NCBI GenBank assembly: GCA_027013265.1 | Contig: JALUXQ010000229.1 | Location: 1-5,736, forward strand | Reading direction: 5' to 3' | DNA: 5,736 nucleotides | DNA from: Campylobacteraceae bacterium | Lineage (GTDB): Bacteria > Campylobacterota > Campylobacteria > Campylobacterales > Sulfurospirillaceae | Part shown: positions 5,337 to 5,736 of the stretch, piece by piece | How positions within the stretch are numbered: position 1 is the first letter of the stretch | Layout: every line of letters begins with the position of its first letter | Made by a program: the position numbers and the translations under genes | The notes under the pieces: generated by a model | What the model saw: only the letters and a program-made list of their open reading frames with translations | Database searches by the model: none | Told to the model about the DNA's origin: nothing

Positions 5337-5736
5337 ATGAAAAGATTAGTGGTATTATGTTTTCTGGCTATCGGTTTTAGTAGTTTGGCTTTTGCAGCAA
5401 AGCCTGTAACGCCTGCTAGCACAGATAAAACAAAGATAGTAACAGTTGGTGAAGCAAAAGCTTTATATGACAAAGGTGTGAAATTTTGCGATGCTAGAAA
5501 ACCGTTTGAATATGCGCAAAAGCGTGTCAAAGGGGCAATCAATACTTACTACAACGAAAAAGGTGGCAAGAAAAATAAAAAAGTTGGTTGGGATACATCA
5601 AAAGATAAGTTTGACTTATCAAAACTTCCTGGTACATGCGTTTATTATTGCAATGGTCCAAAGTGTTGGAAAAGTTATAAAGCAGCTGTAGTAGCTCAAA
5701 AAAATGGTAAAACAACTTATTGGCTCAGAGATGGTG
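5337..5736 (+). CDS. Exported rhodanese-like domain protein (3' end cut by right window edge)
   Basis: The first 133 codons are present and still open at the edge. A Sec signal peptide (K2, R3, hydrophobic core, cleavage at AFA-A near 20/21) predicts a periplasmic protein. The rhodanese fold is shown by FCDARKPFEYAQ (50-61), matching the family D-x-R...EY box, followed by VKGAIN (64-69), where the usual GHI-x-GA is partly changed to KRV-x-GA. The active-site region is VYYCNGPKCWKSYKAA (102-117): C105 sits after the hydrophobic strand, where the catalytic cysteine of rhodaneses lies, and C110 is in the loop. Rhodaneses move sulfane sulfur between carriers; a role in periplasmic sulfur chemistry suits a sulfur-oxidising organism, but is inference. 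The ATG has AAGGAG (5325-5330) 6 nt upstream. It has its own promoter and leader, separate from the upstream operon. The lysine-rich insert at 75-91 lies between the two boxes. Enzymatic activity is uncertain because of the altered loop. Confidence 0.85.
   Translation, partial: MKRLVVLCFLAIGFSSLAFAAKPVTPASTDKTKIVTVGEAKALYDKGVKFCDARKPFEYAQKRVKGAINTYYNEKGGKKNKKVGWDTSKDKFDLSKLPGTCVYYCNGPKCWKSYKAAVVAQKNGKTTYWLRDG

Noticed and set aside
5491..5691. A 66-codon plus-strand open frame inside the rhodanese gene
   Set aside because: It lies in another frame of a gene with signal peptide, ribosome site and domain match, and its product looks like nothing coherent.

Overview
The window looks like an ordinary chromosomal stretch from an AT-rich Campylobacterota (Epsilonproteobacteria) bacterium, probably a sulfur-oxidising Sulfurimonas-like lineage. 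This is inferred from AT-rich codon use, tightly packed and overlapping genes, promoters with a clear -10 but poor -35, and protein style. No marker gene here proves it. There are seven genes, five complete and two cut by the window edges. I see no RNA genes, insertion sequences, CRISPR arrays, phage genes or broken genes.

Region 1 (1-1054, minus strand) is a two-gene unit. A secreted alpha/beta hydrolase with a TTG start is transcribed first, followed 22 nt later by the 5' part of a DedA-family membrane protein that runs off the left edge. A very good sigma70-type promoter (TTGACA, 17 nt, TAAAAT) lies just upstream of the hydrolase.

Region 2 (1055-1803, plus strand) holds a divergently transcribed TRIC/UPF0126 membrane protein (YadS/YicG type) with two internal repeats. 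Its most likely start is at 1186, not at the first ATG (1144).

Region 3 (1799-5209, plus strand) is a three-gene operon with overlapping reading frames: argD (acetylornithine aminotransferase), a small TolC-family outer-membrane protein, and a MidA/NDUFAF7-type methyltransferase. The overlaps are 23 nt and 14 nt, which suggests translational coupling. The products belong to unrelated processes (arginine/lysine synthesis, export, respiratory complex I assembly), so this looks like a shared expression unit and not a pathway.

Region 4 (5210-5736, plus strand) has a separate promoter with an AT-only dyad in its -35 zone and a 12-bp hairpin at the start of the predicted transcript. It drives an exported rhodanese-like protein cut by the right edge, with an unusual two-cysteine active-site loop.

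I found no convincing new multi-gene system. The most interesting points are the rhodanese leader architecture and active-site loop, the changed SAM-binding glycine motif in the MidA-like protein, and the TolC-like protein with no pump partner.
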